In this document: in pieces, positions 48,192 to 61,419 of the stretch
Layout of the letters: every line of letters begins with the position of its first letter
Numbering within the stretch: position 1 is the first letter of the stretch
Assembly: GCF_963662255.1 (NCBI RefSeq)
Contig: NC_085046.1
Span: 53,848,570 to 53,912,569, forward strand
DNA: 64,000 nucleotides
Direction: 5' to 3'
Source of the DNA: Cinclus cinclus
Taxonomy: Eukaryota; Chordata; Aves; Passeriformes; Cinclidae
The notes under the pieces: generated by a model
Told to the model about the DNA's origin: nothing
Databases searched by the model: none
Seen by the model: the letters and a program-made list of their open reading frames with translations, nothing else
Program-made: the position numbers and the translations under genes

Positions 48192-50442
48192 GAGTAGATG
48201 TAGGAGTAAAGAATCAATGTTAGGAGTTGGAAATTGTTTTTAGAAGTAGGAAATAAATGGTAGAGTTAGGAAATCAATTGTAGAAGTAGGAAATAAATTG
48301 TTGTTTCTCTGACACAGTCTCAGAGTGTGGCTTTCTCGGCCTTCTCGTGTTGCCTTTTCCCTCTGCCCTCAAATGCCAATGTGGGCGGCAACTGGGAGGG
48401 GAGGGGATAGGAACATTGTAGCCACAGGGGCCCAGAGGAGCCCTGGCAGGGGCCTGTGCCCAGTGCTACAGGAAGACAAGAAGCAGCCCCCAGGCCAAGC
48501 TTGGGGCCCAGCCTGGGAGTCTGGAAAGCTTCCTGCTCTCAACTGCAGGGCAGGACAGGCCATCTTCATGGGGCATGAGCTGCAGGCAGCAAGCGAGCTA
48601 AAAGGGACAGAAGGAGCCCTCAGCTGGGGTCACAGTCAGTGCTGCAGAGGAAAGCAAAACTTCTCGGGATCCAGAGCCAATGTGGCCTGAGGGAAAGTTC
48701 CTTCTTGACCCCAGGGCTACTGATTGGCCGTGTTGAAAAGGGGCTCTGGAATGAAGGCAGCCAGTGGAAACACCGGTCGCCTTGGAGAACCACATGCCAT
48801 CCTGCCTGTTCAGCAGAGTCAGCTGCACAGGACAACGCAGGGTCTGCCAGGCCAAGTGCCAGTGGCACAATAGGTAGAGTCTGCAAGGATGCTCCAGGAA
48901 GACCCTGATGCAAAGAGATGGAGAGATGCTTCGTTGGTGTGGCTAGCTTTTAGCTGTCAGAATAAACCAAAACTCTTGTAGGGATCTTCAGAAGATCCCG
49001 CCCTTCCAAATGACAATGGCCTGCACCGAGAGAGGGGCCAGCTTCCAGTTTGATGCCGCCCTGAGCACTGAAGGGGATGAGTGGAGGGAAAGAGCCAAGA
49101 GGAAGGATGGATTTGAACAAATCCACAGGATTCCTGCCAAGCCATTGAAGCCTAAGTGCAGATGTATCCTTGGCCAAGGAAATGAGTGACTTGAGATGGC
49201 AACAAGTCAGATGTGTACAGGCGAGAAACGCAAGCCCTCTATTTAAGGAGGGTTCCGAACAATCAAGAGAGCTTTTGTCACGTGGATCACCGAGGGTTGT
49301 GTGTCTGTCTCCAGCCAGGACCGCGGTTACCGTTCTACTCAACGACAGCAGAGATTTTCTCCCCGTTTTGGACCGTTTTTGGTTTGCCCAAAAGGGTGCT
49401 TGATGCTTCTTTTTCAGTTCTCTCTCCATCGTCAACTTGATGTTTCAATGGGATGAGGAGAGCAACAGCGGGTTGCAAGGGTCACTGAGCTAAGGACCAC
49501 ACCATCGTGCCCGTCAACAGCGATCCAATGGGGCTGTGGAGAAGAAAAGAAATGGGAATTGAAAAGCAACCTGGCAAGAAGTTGATGCGGAGACTGGCAG
49601 GAGATGTCAGCATGTGCTCGCCTGTCCAAGTGGCGCAGGCGAGCAGCACTGAGAATAGAGAAGAAGGGCTGTCATGTCACGGGATTTAAAGCAGCCAAGC
49701 CACGTGCCTGATGTACACAGAAGCCTCCCGTGCCAAAAGTGGGAAACTAGCAGGTAATGTGCTTCTAGAGGAGAAATGCTGGGACTGAGGTGGCCAAATG
49801 ATTGTAAATTCCGAGGCAAGAAAGAGGGAATGATGGCATGGCCCACGTACCCCATGTTTTCTCCTGAGGCCGTGTACTTGCAGGGGCTAAAGGCCTGCTC
49901 TGGCAGATTTGGAAGGCAGTCAAGGCAGCCAGGCGAGAGCAGTGACATCAGCGTGACATCAGCGGCCCACAAACCGCATGGGTGGCAACCTCAGTGAGCA
50001 AAGCATTGTGACCTCACATCCCTCACTGCTTATGTTTGGGCACAGACAGAGCTGGGCTCAGACCGGCTCGCGCCTGGACTCCTGGCAAGCGTGCCTGCGA
50101 GGACTGGAAGCCCGCGAGGTCCTTGGGAGCTGCTGTGGGCAAGTCTGGCTTGTGATTCCCACGCCTTTGCCTGTTTCCTTAGCCATACGTGGTTGAGGAA
50201 GCCAAGCAGTGTGAGCGGTGCTTGCGGCGGCACAGGTGAGCGGTGCAGGAAAGGACTACGGGGTGGCCGTGGGCTGGGCGATGGTGTCTGGGGAGCTGTG
50301 AGTGTGTGGTGTCCTTCTTGAGGGGCCTGGGCGCTCCTTTGAGCCGCCCATCTCCCTGGGACAGCAAGTGACCTGTTTTGCAGCGTGTCACACCAGCAGG
50401 AGGGAGCAGCTGCTGTGCCCAGCTCTGCTGCAAGCCACAAGC

Positions 50443-51275
50443 ATGGCCACGGAGACAGACTGGAACTGCCCCATCTGCCGTGACGGTCCCGGTGAAAAGG
50501 CTTCTGTAACACCGTGCGTCCACCAGTTCTGCCTGGGCTGCATTGTGCGCTGGGTCAAGACCAAGCCATTGTGCCCCCTGTGCAGGCAGCCTATCAAGAG
50601 CATCGTTTACTCTGTTCGGTCGGAGGAAGACTTTCTGGAGATAGCTCTCCCAAGCTCCTCAGACTCATGGGCTGCTGGTCACCAGGATGAGCAGGGGGCT
50701 GCGGAGCGCATGCCCAGCACCTATGTAGCTGGCTTCCCAGCTGAGCTCTGGGCTGGCATTTTCCAGGACTGCTCAGAAATCCTGGAGCCCCTGCTGCCCT
50801 GGCTGAACCAGGAGCTTTCGCAGCTGCTCAGGACCCACTGGTGGGAGGTGGCTCTGGCACAGAGTGTGGTCGTAGCCAATTTGTGCTACTATGGGCTGAG
50901 GCAGGAGGCCTTGGTCCAGGAGCTGCAAGGCCTGCTGCAGGAGCAGACGGTGGCATTTGTGCGCCGGCTCATTGACACTGCTGCTGACAGGTGCAGTGAT
51001 GAGATCCTGCGGCGGATGAACCTCCTGAACTCCCATGCTCAGGAGGAAGAGGAGCAGGAGCAGGAGCAGGAGGAAGAGGAGGAGGGTCCCAAAAGCATCA
51101 CTGCCTCCCTCCAGGGGACTCTCACCCCCATGGTGGCCTCCTCCCACAGCCCTATGGTCTCCAATGTGGAAGCAGACACTGGAACATTGGAAGCCACGCT
51201 GCGTGAGGGGCCCAGCCGCTCTCCATCCATGCCCGTCCATGCAGAGCGGGAGCAGCCCCAGGACGAGCCTGGCGA

Positions 51276-51311
<36 letters not shown>

Positions 51312-51498
51312 AGGCCCCTCTGCCCAAGGCTGCAGCCGCAGCCCTCGTGCTCCTGGCCGGGACACGGACAGCGTGCCCAAGGAGCGCTGGCGCCCCACAA
51401 AGAGGAAGGCCTCTAGACCTCGGGATTCTCCCCAGCCCCCAAAAAGGCCGTCCCGCCAGTGCAAGCCCAAGCCAAGGCCCCTTGATTGTAGGAAGTAG
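50443..51498 (+). CDS. Topors-like RING-finger protein, copy 16 (351 aa)
   Basis: The protein is identical to copy 13, with poly-Ala at 51277-51306. The 5' flank shares CTGGCTTGTG (50146-50155) with units 15 and 18 where other units have CTGGGTTGTG. The spacer after it has a unique CpG transition, CTCAATGAC near 52646 instead of CTCAACGAC, and GGGCTTTTATG near 52975 instead of GGGCTGTCATG, the latter shared only with unit 19. Confidence 0.85.
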
Positions 51499-53749
51499 GA
51501 GTAGATGTAGGAGTAAAGAATCAATGTTAGGAGTTGGAAATTGTTTTTAGAAGTAGGAAATAAATGGTAGAGTTAGGAAATCAATTGTAGAAGTAGGAAA
51601 TAAATTGTTGTTTCTCTGACACAGTCTCAGAGTGTGGCTTTCTCGGCCTTCTCGTGTTGCCTTTTCCCTCTGCCCTCAAATGCCAATGTGGGCGGCAACT
51701 GGGAGGGGAGGGGATAGGAACATTGTAGCCACAGGGGCCCAGAGGAGCCCTGGCAGGGGCCTGTGCCCAGTGCTACAGGAAGACAAGAAGCAGCCCCCAG
51801 GCCAAGCTTGGGGCCCAGCCTGGGAGTCTGGAAAGCTTCCTGCTCTCAACTGCAGGGCAGGACAGGCCATCTTCATGGGGCATGAGCTGCAGGCAGCAAG
51901 CGAGCTAAAAGGGACAGAAGGAGCCCTCAGCTGGGGTCACAGTCAGTGCTGCAGAGGAAAGCAAAACTTCTCGGGATCCAGAGCCAATGTGGCCTGAGGG
52001 AAAGTTCCTTCTTGACCCCAGGGCTACTGATTGGCCGTGTTGAAAAGGGGCTCTGGAATGAAGGCAGCCAGTGGAAACACCGGTCGCCTTGGAGAACCAC
52101 ATGCCATCCTGCCTGTTCAGCAGAGTCAGCTGCACAGGACAACGCAGGGTCTGCCAGGCCAAGTGCCAGTGGCACAATAGGTAGAGTCTGCAAGGATGCT
52201 CCAGGAAGACCCTGATGCAAAGAGATGGAGAGATGCTTCGTTGGTGTGGCTAGCTTTTAGCTGTCAGAATAAACCAAAACTCTTGTAGGGATCTTCAGAA
52301 GATCCCGCCCTTCCAAATGACAATGGCCTGCACCGAGAGAGGGGCCAGCTTCCAGTTTGATGCCGCCCTGAGCACTGAAGGGGATGAGTGGAGGGAAAGA
52401 GCCAAGAGGAAGGATGGATTTGAACAAATCCACAGGATTCCTGCCAAGCCATTGAAGCCTAAGTGCAGATGTATCCTTGGCCAAGGAAATGAGTGACTTG
52501 AGATGGCAACAAGTCAGATGTGTACAGGCGAGAAACGCAAGCCCTCTATTTAAGGAGGGTTCCGAACAATCAAGAGAGCTTTTGTCACGTGGATCACCGA
52601 GGGTTGTGTGTCTGTCTCCAGCCAGGACCGCGGTTACCGTTCTACTCAATGACAGCAGAGATTTTCTCCCCGTTTTGGACCGTTTTTGGTTTGCCCAAAA
52701 GGGTGCTTGATGCTTCTTTTTCAGTTCTCTCTCCATCGTCAACTTGATGTTTCAATGGGATGAGGAGAGCAACAGCGGGTTGCAAGGGTCACTGAGCTAA
52801 GGACCACACCATCGTGCCCGTCAACAGCGATCCAATGGGGCTGTGGAGAAGAAAAGAAATGGGAATTGAAAAGCAACCTGGCAAGAAGTTGATGCGGAGA
52901 CTGGCAGGAGATGTCAGCATGTGCTCGCCTGTCCGAGTGGCGCAGGCGAGCAGCACTGAGAATAGAGAAGAAGGGCTTTTATGTCACGGGATTTAAAGCA
53001 GCCAAGCCACGTGCCGGATGTACACAGAAGCCTCCCGTGCCAAAAGTGGGAAACTAGCAGGTAATGTGCTTCTAGAGGAGAAATGCTGGGACTGAGGTGG
53101 CCAAATGATTGTAAATTCCGAGGCAAGAAAGAGGGAATGATGGCATGGCCCACGTACCCCATGTTTTCTCCTGAGGCCGTGTACTTGCAGGGGCTAAAGG
53201 CCTGCTCTGGCAGATTTGGAAGGCAGTCAAGGCAGCCAGGCGAGAGCAGTGACATCAGCGTGACATCAGCGGCCCACAAACCGCATGGGTGGCAACCTCA
53301 GTGAGCAAAGCATTGTGACCTCACATCCCTCACTGCTTATGTTTGGGCACAGACAGAGCTGGGCTCAGACCGGCTCGCGCCTGGACTCCTGGCAAGCGTG
53401 CCTGCGAGGACTGGAAGCCCGCGAGGTCCTTGGGAGCTGCTGTGGGCAAGTCTGGGTTGTGATTCCCACGCCTTTGCCTGTTTCCTTAGCCATACGTGGT
53501 TGAGGAAGCCAAGCAGTGTGAGCGGTGCTTGCGGCGGCACAGGTGAGCGGTGCAGGAAAGGACTACGGGGTGGCCGTGGGCTGGGCGATGGTGTCTGGGG
53601 AGCTGTGAGTGTGTGGTGTCCTTCTTGAGGGGTCTGGGCGCTCCTTTGAGCCGCCCATCTCCCTGGGACAGCAAGTGACCTGTTTTGCAGCGTGTCACAC
53701 CAGCAGGAGGGAGCAGCTGCTGTGCCCAGCTCTGCTGCAAGCCACAAGC

Positions 53750-54582
53750 ATGGCCACGGAGACAGACTGGAACTGCCCCATCTGCCGTGACGGTCCCGGT
53801 GAAAAGGCTTCTGTAACTCCGTGCGTCCACCAGTTCTGCCTGGGCTGCATTGTGCGCTGGGTCAAGACCAAGCCATTGTGCCCCCTGTGCAGGCAGCCTA
53901 TCAAGAGCATCGTTTACTCTGTTCGGTCGGAGGAAGACTTTCTGGAGATAGCTCTCCCAAGCTCCTCAGACTCATGGGCTGCTGGTCACCAGGATGAGCA
54001 GGGGGCTGCGGAGCGCATGCCCAGCACCTATGTAGCTGGCTTCCCAGCTGAGCTCTGGGCTGGCATTTTCCAGGACTGCTCAGAAATCCTGGAGCCCCTG
54101 CTGCCCTGGCTGAACCAGGAGCTTTCGCAGCTGCTCAGGACCCACTGGTGGGAGGTGGCTCTGGCACAGAGTGTGGTCGTAGCCAATTTGTGCTACTATG
54201 GGCTGAGGCAGGAGGCCTTGGTCCAGGAGCTGCAAGGCCTGCTGCAGGAGCAGACGGTGGCATTTGTGCGCCGGCTCATTGACACTGCTGCTGACAGGTG
54301 CAGTGATGAGATCCTGCGGCGGATGAACCTCCTGAACTCCCATGCTCAGGAGGAAGAGGAGCAGGAGCAGGAGCAGGAGGAAGAGGAGGAGGGTCCCAAA
54401 AGCATCACTGCCTCCCTCCAGGGGACTCTCACCCCCATGGTGGCCTCCTCCCACAGCCCTATGGTCTCCAATGTGGAAGCAGACACTGGAACATTGGAAG
54501 CCACGCTGCGTGAGGGGCCCAGCCGCTCTCCATCCATGCCCGTCCATGCAGAGCGGGAGCAGCCCCAGGACGAGCCTGGCGA

Positions 54583-54618
<36 letters not shown>

Positions 54619-54805
54619 AGGCCCCTCTGCCCAAGGCTGCAGCCGCAGCCCTCGTGCTCCTGGCCGGGACACGGACAGCGTGCCCAAGGAGCGCTGGCGC
54701 CCCACAAAGAGGAAGGCCTCTAGACCTCGGGATTCTCCCCAGCCCCCAAAAAGGCCGTCCCGCCAGTGCAAGCCCAAGCCAAGGCCCCTTGATTGTAGGA
54801 AGTAG
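53750..54805 (+). CDS. Topors-like RING-finger protein, copy 17 (351 aa)
   Basis: The protein is identical to copy 13, with poly-Ala at 54584-54613. Thr23 is ACT, although its block neighbours have ACA. ACT is otherwise found in copies 1, 3, 4, 8 and 12, so a short conversion tract covering the 5' end of this gene is the simplest explanation. The intron just upstream has a unique GGGGTCTGGG near 53630. Confidence 0.85.
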
Positions 54806-57056
54806 GAGTAGATGTAGGAGTAAAGAATCAATGTTAGGAGTTGGAAATTGTTTTTAGAAGTAGGAAATAAATGGTAGAGTTAGGAAATCAATTGTAGAAG
54901 TAGGAAATAAATTGTTGTTTCTCTGACACAGTCTCAGAGTGTGGCTTTCTCGGCCTTCTCGTGTTGCCTTTTCCCTCTGCCCTCAAATGCCAATGTGGGC
55001 GGCAACTGGGAGGGGAGGGGATAGGAACATTGTAGCCACAGGGGCCCAGAGGAGCCCTGGCAGGGGCCTGTGCCCAGTGCTACAGGAAGACAAGAAGCAG
55101 CCCCCAGGCCAAGCTTGGGGCCCAGCCTGGGAGTCTGGAAAGCTTCCTGCTCTCAACTGCAGGGCAGGACAGGCCATCTTCATGGGGCATGAGCTGCAGG
55201 CAGCAAGCGAGCTAAAAGGGACAGAAGGAGCCCTCAGCTGGGGTCACAGTCAGTGCTGCAGAGGAAAGCAAAACTTCTCGGGATCCAGAGCCAATGTGGC
55301 CTGAGGGAAAGTTCCTTCTTGACCCCAGGGCTACTGATTGGCCGTGTTGAAAAGGGGCTCTGGAATGAAGGCAGCCAGTGGAAACACCGGTCGCCTTGGA
55401 GAACCACATGCCATCCTGCCTGTTCAGCAGAGTCAGCTGCACAGGACAACGCAGGGTCTGCCAGGCCAAGTGCCAGTGGCACAATAGGTAGAGTCTGCAA
55501 GGATGCTCCAGGAAGTCCCTGATGCAAAGAGATGGAGAGATGCTTCGTTGGTGTGGCTAGCTTTTAGCTGTCAGAATAAACCAAAACTCTTGTAGGGATC
55601 TTCAGAAGATCCCGCCCTTCAAAATGACAATGGCCTGCACCGAGAGAGGGGCCAGCTTCCAGTTTGATGCCGCCCTGAGCACTGAAGGGGATGAGTGGAG
55701 GGAAAGAGCCAAGAGGAAGGATGGATTTGAACAAATCCACAGGATTCCTGCCAAGCCATTGAAGCCTAAGTGCAGATGTATCCTTGGCCAAGGAAATGAG
55801 TGACTTGAGATGGCAACAAGTCAGATGTGTACAGGCGAGAAACGCAAGCCCTCTATTTAAGGAGGGTTCCGAACAATCAAGAGAGCTTTTGTCACGTGGA
55901 TCACCGAGGGTTGTGTGTCTGTCTCCAGCCAGGACCGCGGTTACCGTTCTACTCAACGACAGCAGAGATTTTCTCCCCGTTTTGGACCGTTTTTGGTTTG
56001 CCCAAAAGGGTGCTTGATGCTTCTTTTTCAGTTCTCTCTCCATCGTCAACTTGATGTTTCAATGGGATGAGGAGAGCAACAGCGGGTTGCAAGGGTCACT
56101 GAGCTAAGGACCACACCATCGTGCCCGTCAACAGCGATCCAATGGGGCTGTGGAGAAGAAAAGAAATGGGAATTGAAAAGCAACCTGGCAAGAAGTTGAT
56201 GCGGAGACTGGCAGGAGATGTCAGCATGTGCTCGCCTGTCCAAGTGGCGCAGGCGAGCAGCACTGAGAATAGAGAAGAAGGGCTGTCATGTCACGGGATT
56301 TAAAGCAGCCAAGCCACGTGCCTGATGTACACAGAAGCCTCCCGTGCCAAAAGTGGGAAACTAGCAGGTAATGTGCTTCTAGAGGAGAAATGCTGGGACT
56401 GAGGTGGCCAAATGATTGTAAATTCCGAGGCAAGAAAGAGGGAATGATGGCATGGCCCACGTACCCCATGTTTTCTCCTGAGGCCGTGTACTTGCAGGGG
56501 CTAAAGGCCTGCTCTGGCAGATTTGGAAGGCAGTCAAGGCAGCCAGGCGAGAGCAGTGACATCAGCGTGACATCAGCGGCCCACAAACCGCATGGGTGGC
56601 AACCTCAGTGAGCAAAGCATTGTGACCTCACATCCCTCACTGCTTATGTTTGGGCACAGACAGAGCTGGGCTCAGACCGGCTCGCGCCTGGACTCCTGGC
56701 AAGCGTGCCTGCGAGGACTGGAAGCCCGCGAGGTCCTTGGGAGCTGCTGTGGGCAAGTCTGGCTTGTGATTCCCACGCCTTTGCCTGTTTCCTTAGCCAT
56801 ACGTGGTTGAGGAAGCCAAGCAGTGTGAGCGGTGCTTGCGGCGGCACAGGTGAGCGGTGCAGGAAAGGACTACGGGGTGGCCGTGGGCTGGGCGATGGTG
56901 TCTGGGGAGCTGTGAGTGTGTGGTGTCCTTCTTGAGGGGCCTGGGCGCTCCTTTGAGCCGCCCATCTCCCTGGGACAGCAAGTGACCTGTTTTGCAGCGT
57001 GTCACACCAGCAGGAGGGAGCAGCTGCTGTGCCCAGCTCTGCTGCAAGCCACAAGC

Positions 57057-57889
57057 ATGGCCACGGAGACAGACTGGAACTGCCCCATCTGCCGTGACGG
57101 TCCCGGTGAAAAGGCTTCTGTAACACCGTGCGTCCACCAGTTCTGCCTGGGCTGCATTGTGCGCTGGGTCAAGACCAAGCCATTGTGCCCCCTGTGCAGG
57201 CAGCCTATCAAGAGCATCGTTTACTCTGTTCGGTCGGAGGAAGACTTTCTGGAGATAGCTCTCCCAAGCTCCTCAGACTCATGGGCTGCTGGTCACCAGG
57301 ATGAGCAGGGGGCTGCGGAGCGCATGCCCAGCACCTATGTAGCTGGCTTCCCAGCTGAGCTCTGGGCTGGCATTTTCCAGGACTGCTCAGAAATCCTGGA
57401 GCCCCTGCTGCCCTGGCTGAACCAGGAGCTTTCGCAGCTGCTCAGGACCCACTGGTGGGAGGTGGCTCTGGCACAGAGTGTGGTCGTAGCCAATTTGTGC
57501 TACTATGGGCTGAGGCAGGAGGCCTTGGTCCAGGAGCTGCAAGGCCTGCTGCAGGAGCAGACGGTGGCATTTGTGCGCCGGCTCATTGACACTGCTGCTG
57601 ACAGGTGCAGTGATGAGATCCTGCGGCGGATGAACCTCCTGAACTCCCATGCTCAGGAGGAAGAGGAGCAGGAGCAGGAGCAGGAGGAAGAGGAGGAGGG
57701 TCCCAAAAGCATCACTGCCTCCCTCCAGGGGACTCTCACCCCCATGGTGGCCTCCTCCCACAGCCCTATGGTCTCCAATGTGGAAGCAGACACTGGAACA
57801 TTGGAAGCCACGCTGCGTGAGGGGCCCAGCCGCTCTCCATCCATGCCCGTCCATGCAGAGCGGGAGCAGCCCCAGGACGAGCCTGGCGA

Positions 57890-57925
<36 letters not shown>

Positions 57926-58112
57926 AGGCCCCTCTGCCCAAGGCTGCAGCCGCAGCCCTCGTGCTCCTGGCCGGGACACGGACAGCGTGCCCAAGGAGCG
58001 CTGGCGCCCCACAAAGAGGAAGGCCTCTAGACCTCGGGATTCTCCCCAGCCCCCAAAAAGGCCGTCCCGCCAGTGCAAGCCCAAGCCAAGGCCCCTTGAT
58101 TGTAGGAAGTAG
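57057..58112 (+). CDS. Topors-like RING-finger protein, copy 18 (351 aa)
   Basis: The protein is identical to copy 13, with poly-Ala at 57891-57920. The spacer after it has GGGAAGGGATAGG near 58318, a form otherwise seen in units 5 and 10, although this unit lacks their CAGG duplication. The frame is open and the RING is intact. Confidence 0.85.
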
Positions 58113-60363
58113 GAGTAGATGTAGGAGTAAAGAATCAATGTTAGGAGTTGGAAATTGTTTTTAGAAGTAGGAAATAAATGGTAGAGTTAGGAAATCAATT
58201 GTAGAAGTAGGAAATAAATTGTTGTTTCTCTGACACAGTCTCAGAGTGTGGCTTTCTCGGCCTTCTCGTGTTGCCTTTTCCCTCTGCCCTCAAATGCCAA
58301 TGTGGGCGGCAACTGGGAGGGGAAGGGATAGGAACATTGTAGCCACAGGGGCCCAGAGGAGCCCTGGCAGGGGCCTGTGCCCAGTGCTACAGGAAGACAA
58401 GAAGCAGCCCCCAGGCCAAGCTTGGGACCCAGCCTGGGAGTCTGGAAAGCTTCCTGCTCTCAACTGCAGGGCAGGACAGGCCATCTTCATGGGGCATGAG
58501 CTGCAGGCAGCAAGCGAGCTAAAAGGGACAGAAGGAGCCCTCAGCTGGGGTCACAGTCAGTGCTGCAGAGGAAAGCAAAACTTCTCGGGATCCAGAGCCA
58601 ATGTGGCCTGAGGGAAAGTTCCTTCTTGACCCCAGGGCTACTGATTGGCCGTGTTGAAAAGGGGCTCTGGAATGAAGGCAGCCAGTGGAAACACCGGTCG
58701 CCTTGGAGAACCACATGCCATCCTGCCTGTTCAGCAGAGTCAGCTGCACAGGACAACGCAGGGTCTGCCAGGCCAAGTGCCAGTGGCACAATAGGTAGAG
58801 TCTGCAAGGATGCTCCAGGAAGTCCCTGATGCAAAGAGATGGAGAGATGCTTCGTTGGTGTGGCTAGCTTTTAGCTGTCAGAATAAACCAAAACTCTTGT
58901 AGGGATCTTCAGAAGATCCCGCCCTTCAAAATGACAATGGCCTGCACCGAGAGAGGGGCCAGCTTCCAGTTTGATGCCGCCCTGAGCACTGAAGGGGATG
59001 AGTGGAGGGAAAGAGCCAAGAGGAAGGATGGATTTGAACAAATCCACAGGATTCCTGCCAAGCCATTGAAGCCTAAGTGCAGATGTATCCTTGGCCAAGG
59101 AAATGAGTGACTTGAGATGGCAACAAGTCAGATGTGTACAGGCGAGAAACGCAAGCCCTCTATTTAAGGAGGGTTCCGAACAATCAAGAGAGCTTTTGTC
59201 ACGTGGATCACCGAGGGTTGTGTGTCTGTCTCCAGCCAGGACCGCGGTTACCGTTCTACTCAACGACAGCAGAGATTTTCTCCCCGTTTTGGACCGTTTT
59301 TGGTTTGCCCAAAAGGGTGCTTGATGCTTCTTTTTCAGTTCTCTCTCCATCGTCAACTTGATGTTTCAATGGGATGAGGAGAGCAACAGCGGGTTGCAAG
59401 GGTCACTGAGCTAAGGACCACACCATCGTGCCCGTCAACAGCGATCCAATGGGGCTGTGGAGAAGAAAAGAAATGGGAATTGAAAAGCAACCTGGCAAGA
59501 AGTTGATGCGGAGACTGGCAGGAGATGTCAGCATGTGCTCGCCTGTCCAAGTGGCGCAGGCGAGCAGCACTGAGAATAGAGAAGAAGGGCTGTCATGTCA
59601 CGGGATTTAAAGCAGCCAAGCCACGTGCCTGATGTACACAGAAGCCTCCCGTGCCAAAAGTGGGAAACTAGCAGGTAATGTGCTTCTAGAGGAGAAATGC
59701 TGGGACTGAGGTGGCCAAATGATTGTAAATTCCGAGGCAAGAAAGAGGGAATGATGGCATGGCCCACGTACCCCATGTTTTCTCCTGAGGCCGTGTACTT
59801 GCAGGGGCTAAAGGCCTGCTCTGGCAGATTTGGAAGGCAGTCAAGGCAGCCAGGCGAGAGCAGTGACATCAGCGTGACATCAGCGGCCCACAAACCGCAT
59901 GGGTGGCAACCTCAGTGAGCAAAGCATTGTGACCTCACATCCCTCACTGCTTATGTTTGGGCACAGACAGAGCTGGGCTCAGACCGGCTCGCGCCTGGAC
60001 TCCTGGCAAGCGTGCCTGCGAGGACTGGAAGCCCGCGAGGTCCTTGGGAGCTGCTGTGGGCAAGTCTGGGTTGTGATTCCCACGCCTTTGCCTGTTTCCT
60101 TAGCCATACGTGGTTGAGGAAGCCAAGCAGTGTGAGCGGTGCTTGCGGCGGCACAGGTGAGCGGTGCAGGAAAGGACTACGGGGTGGCCGTGGGCTGGGC
60201 GATGGTGTCTGGGGAGCTGTGAGTGTGTGGTGTCCTTCTTGAGGGGCCTGGGCGCTCCTTTGAGCCGCCCATCTCCCTGGGACAGCAAGTGACCTGTTTT
60301 GCAGCGTGTCACACCAGCAGGAGGGAGCAGCTGCTGTGCCCAGCTCTGCTGCAAGCCACAAGC

Positions 60364-61196
60364 ATGGCCACGGAGACAGACTGGAACTGCCCCATCTGCC
60401 GTGACGGTCCCGGTGAAAAGGCTTCTGTAACACCGTGCGTCCACCAGTTCTGCCTGGGCTGCATTGTGCGCTGGGTCAAGACCAAGCCATTGTGCCCCCT
60501 GTGCAGGCAGCCTATCAAGAGCATCGTTTACTCTGTTCGGTCGGAGGAAGACTTTCTGGAGATAGCTCTCCCAAGCTCCTCAGACTCATGGGCTGCTGGT
60601 CACCAGGATGAGCAGGGGGCTGCGGAGCGCATGCCCAGCACCTATGTAGCTGGCTTCCCAGCTGAGCTCTGGGCTGGCATTTTCCAGGACTGCTCAGAAA
60701 TCCTGGAGCCCCTGCTGCCCTGGCTGAACCAGGAGCTTTCGCAGCTGCTCAGGACCCACTGGTGGGAGGTGGCTCTGGCACAGAGTGTGGTCGTAGCCAA
60801 TTTGTGCTACTATGGGCTGAGGCAGGAGGCCTTGGTCCAGGAGCTGCAAGGCCTGCTGCAGGAGCAGACGGTGGCATTTGTGCGCCGGCTCATTGACACT
60901 GCTGCTGACAGGTGCAGTGATGAGATCCTGCGGCGGATGAACCTCCTGAACTCCCATGCTCAGGAGGAAGAGGAGCAGGAGCAGGAGCAGGAGGAAGAGG
61001 AGGAGGGTCCCAAAAGCATCACTGCCTCCCTCCAGGGGACTCTCACCCCCATGGTGGCCTCCTCCCACAGCCCTATGGTCTCCAATGTGGAAGCAGACAC
61101 TGGAACATTGGAAGCCACGCTGCGTGAGGGGCCCAGCCGCTCTCCATCCATGCCCGTCCATGCAGAGCGGGAGCAGCCCCAGGACGAGCCTGGCGA

Positions 61197-61232
<36 letters not shown>

Positions 61233-61419
61233 AGGCCCCTCTGCCCAAGGCTGCAGCCGCAGCCCTCGTGCTCCTGGCCGGGACACGGACAGCGTGCCCA
61301 AGGAGCGCTGGCGCCCCACAAAGAGGAAGGCCTCTAGACCTCGGGATTCTCCCCAGCCCCCAAAAAGGCCGTCCCGCCAGTGCAAGCCCAAGCCAAGGCC
61401 CCTTGATTGTAGGAAGTAG
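60364..61419 (+). CDS. Topors-like RING-finger protein, copy 19 (351 aa)
   Basis: Last complete copy, identical in protein to copy 13, with poly-Ala at 61198-61227. Its spacer has private changes: AGTTTAATG near 62275, CAACAGCAGG near 62691 and CAACAGTGATCC near 62745; the last two are transitions at CpG. The spacer ends with TATAAAATCC, not the TGTAAATTCC of the preceding seven junctions. Confidence 0.85.
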
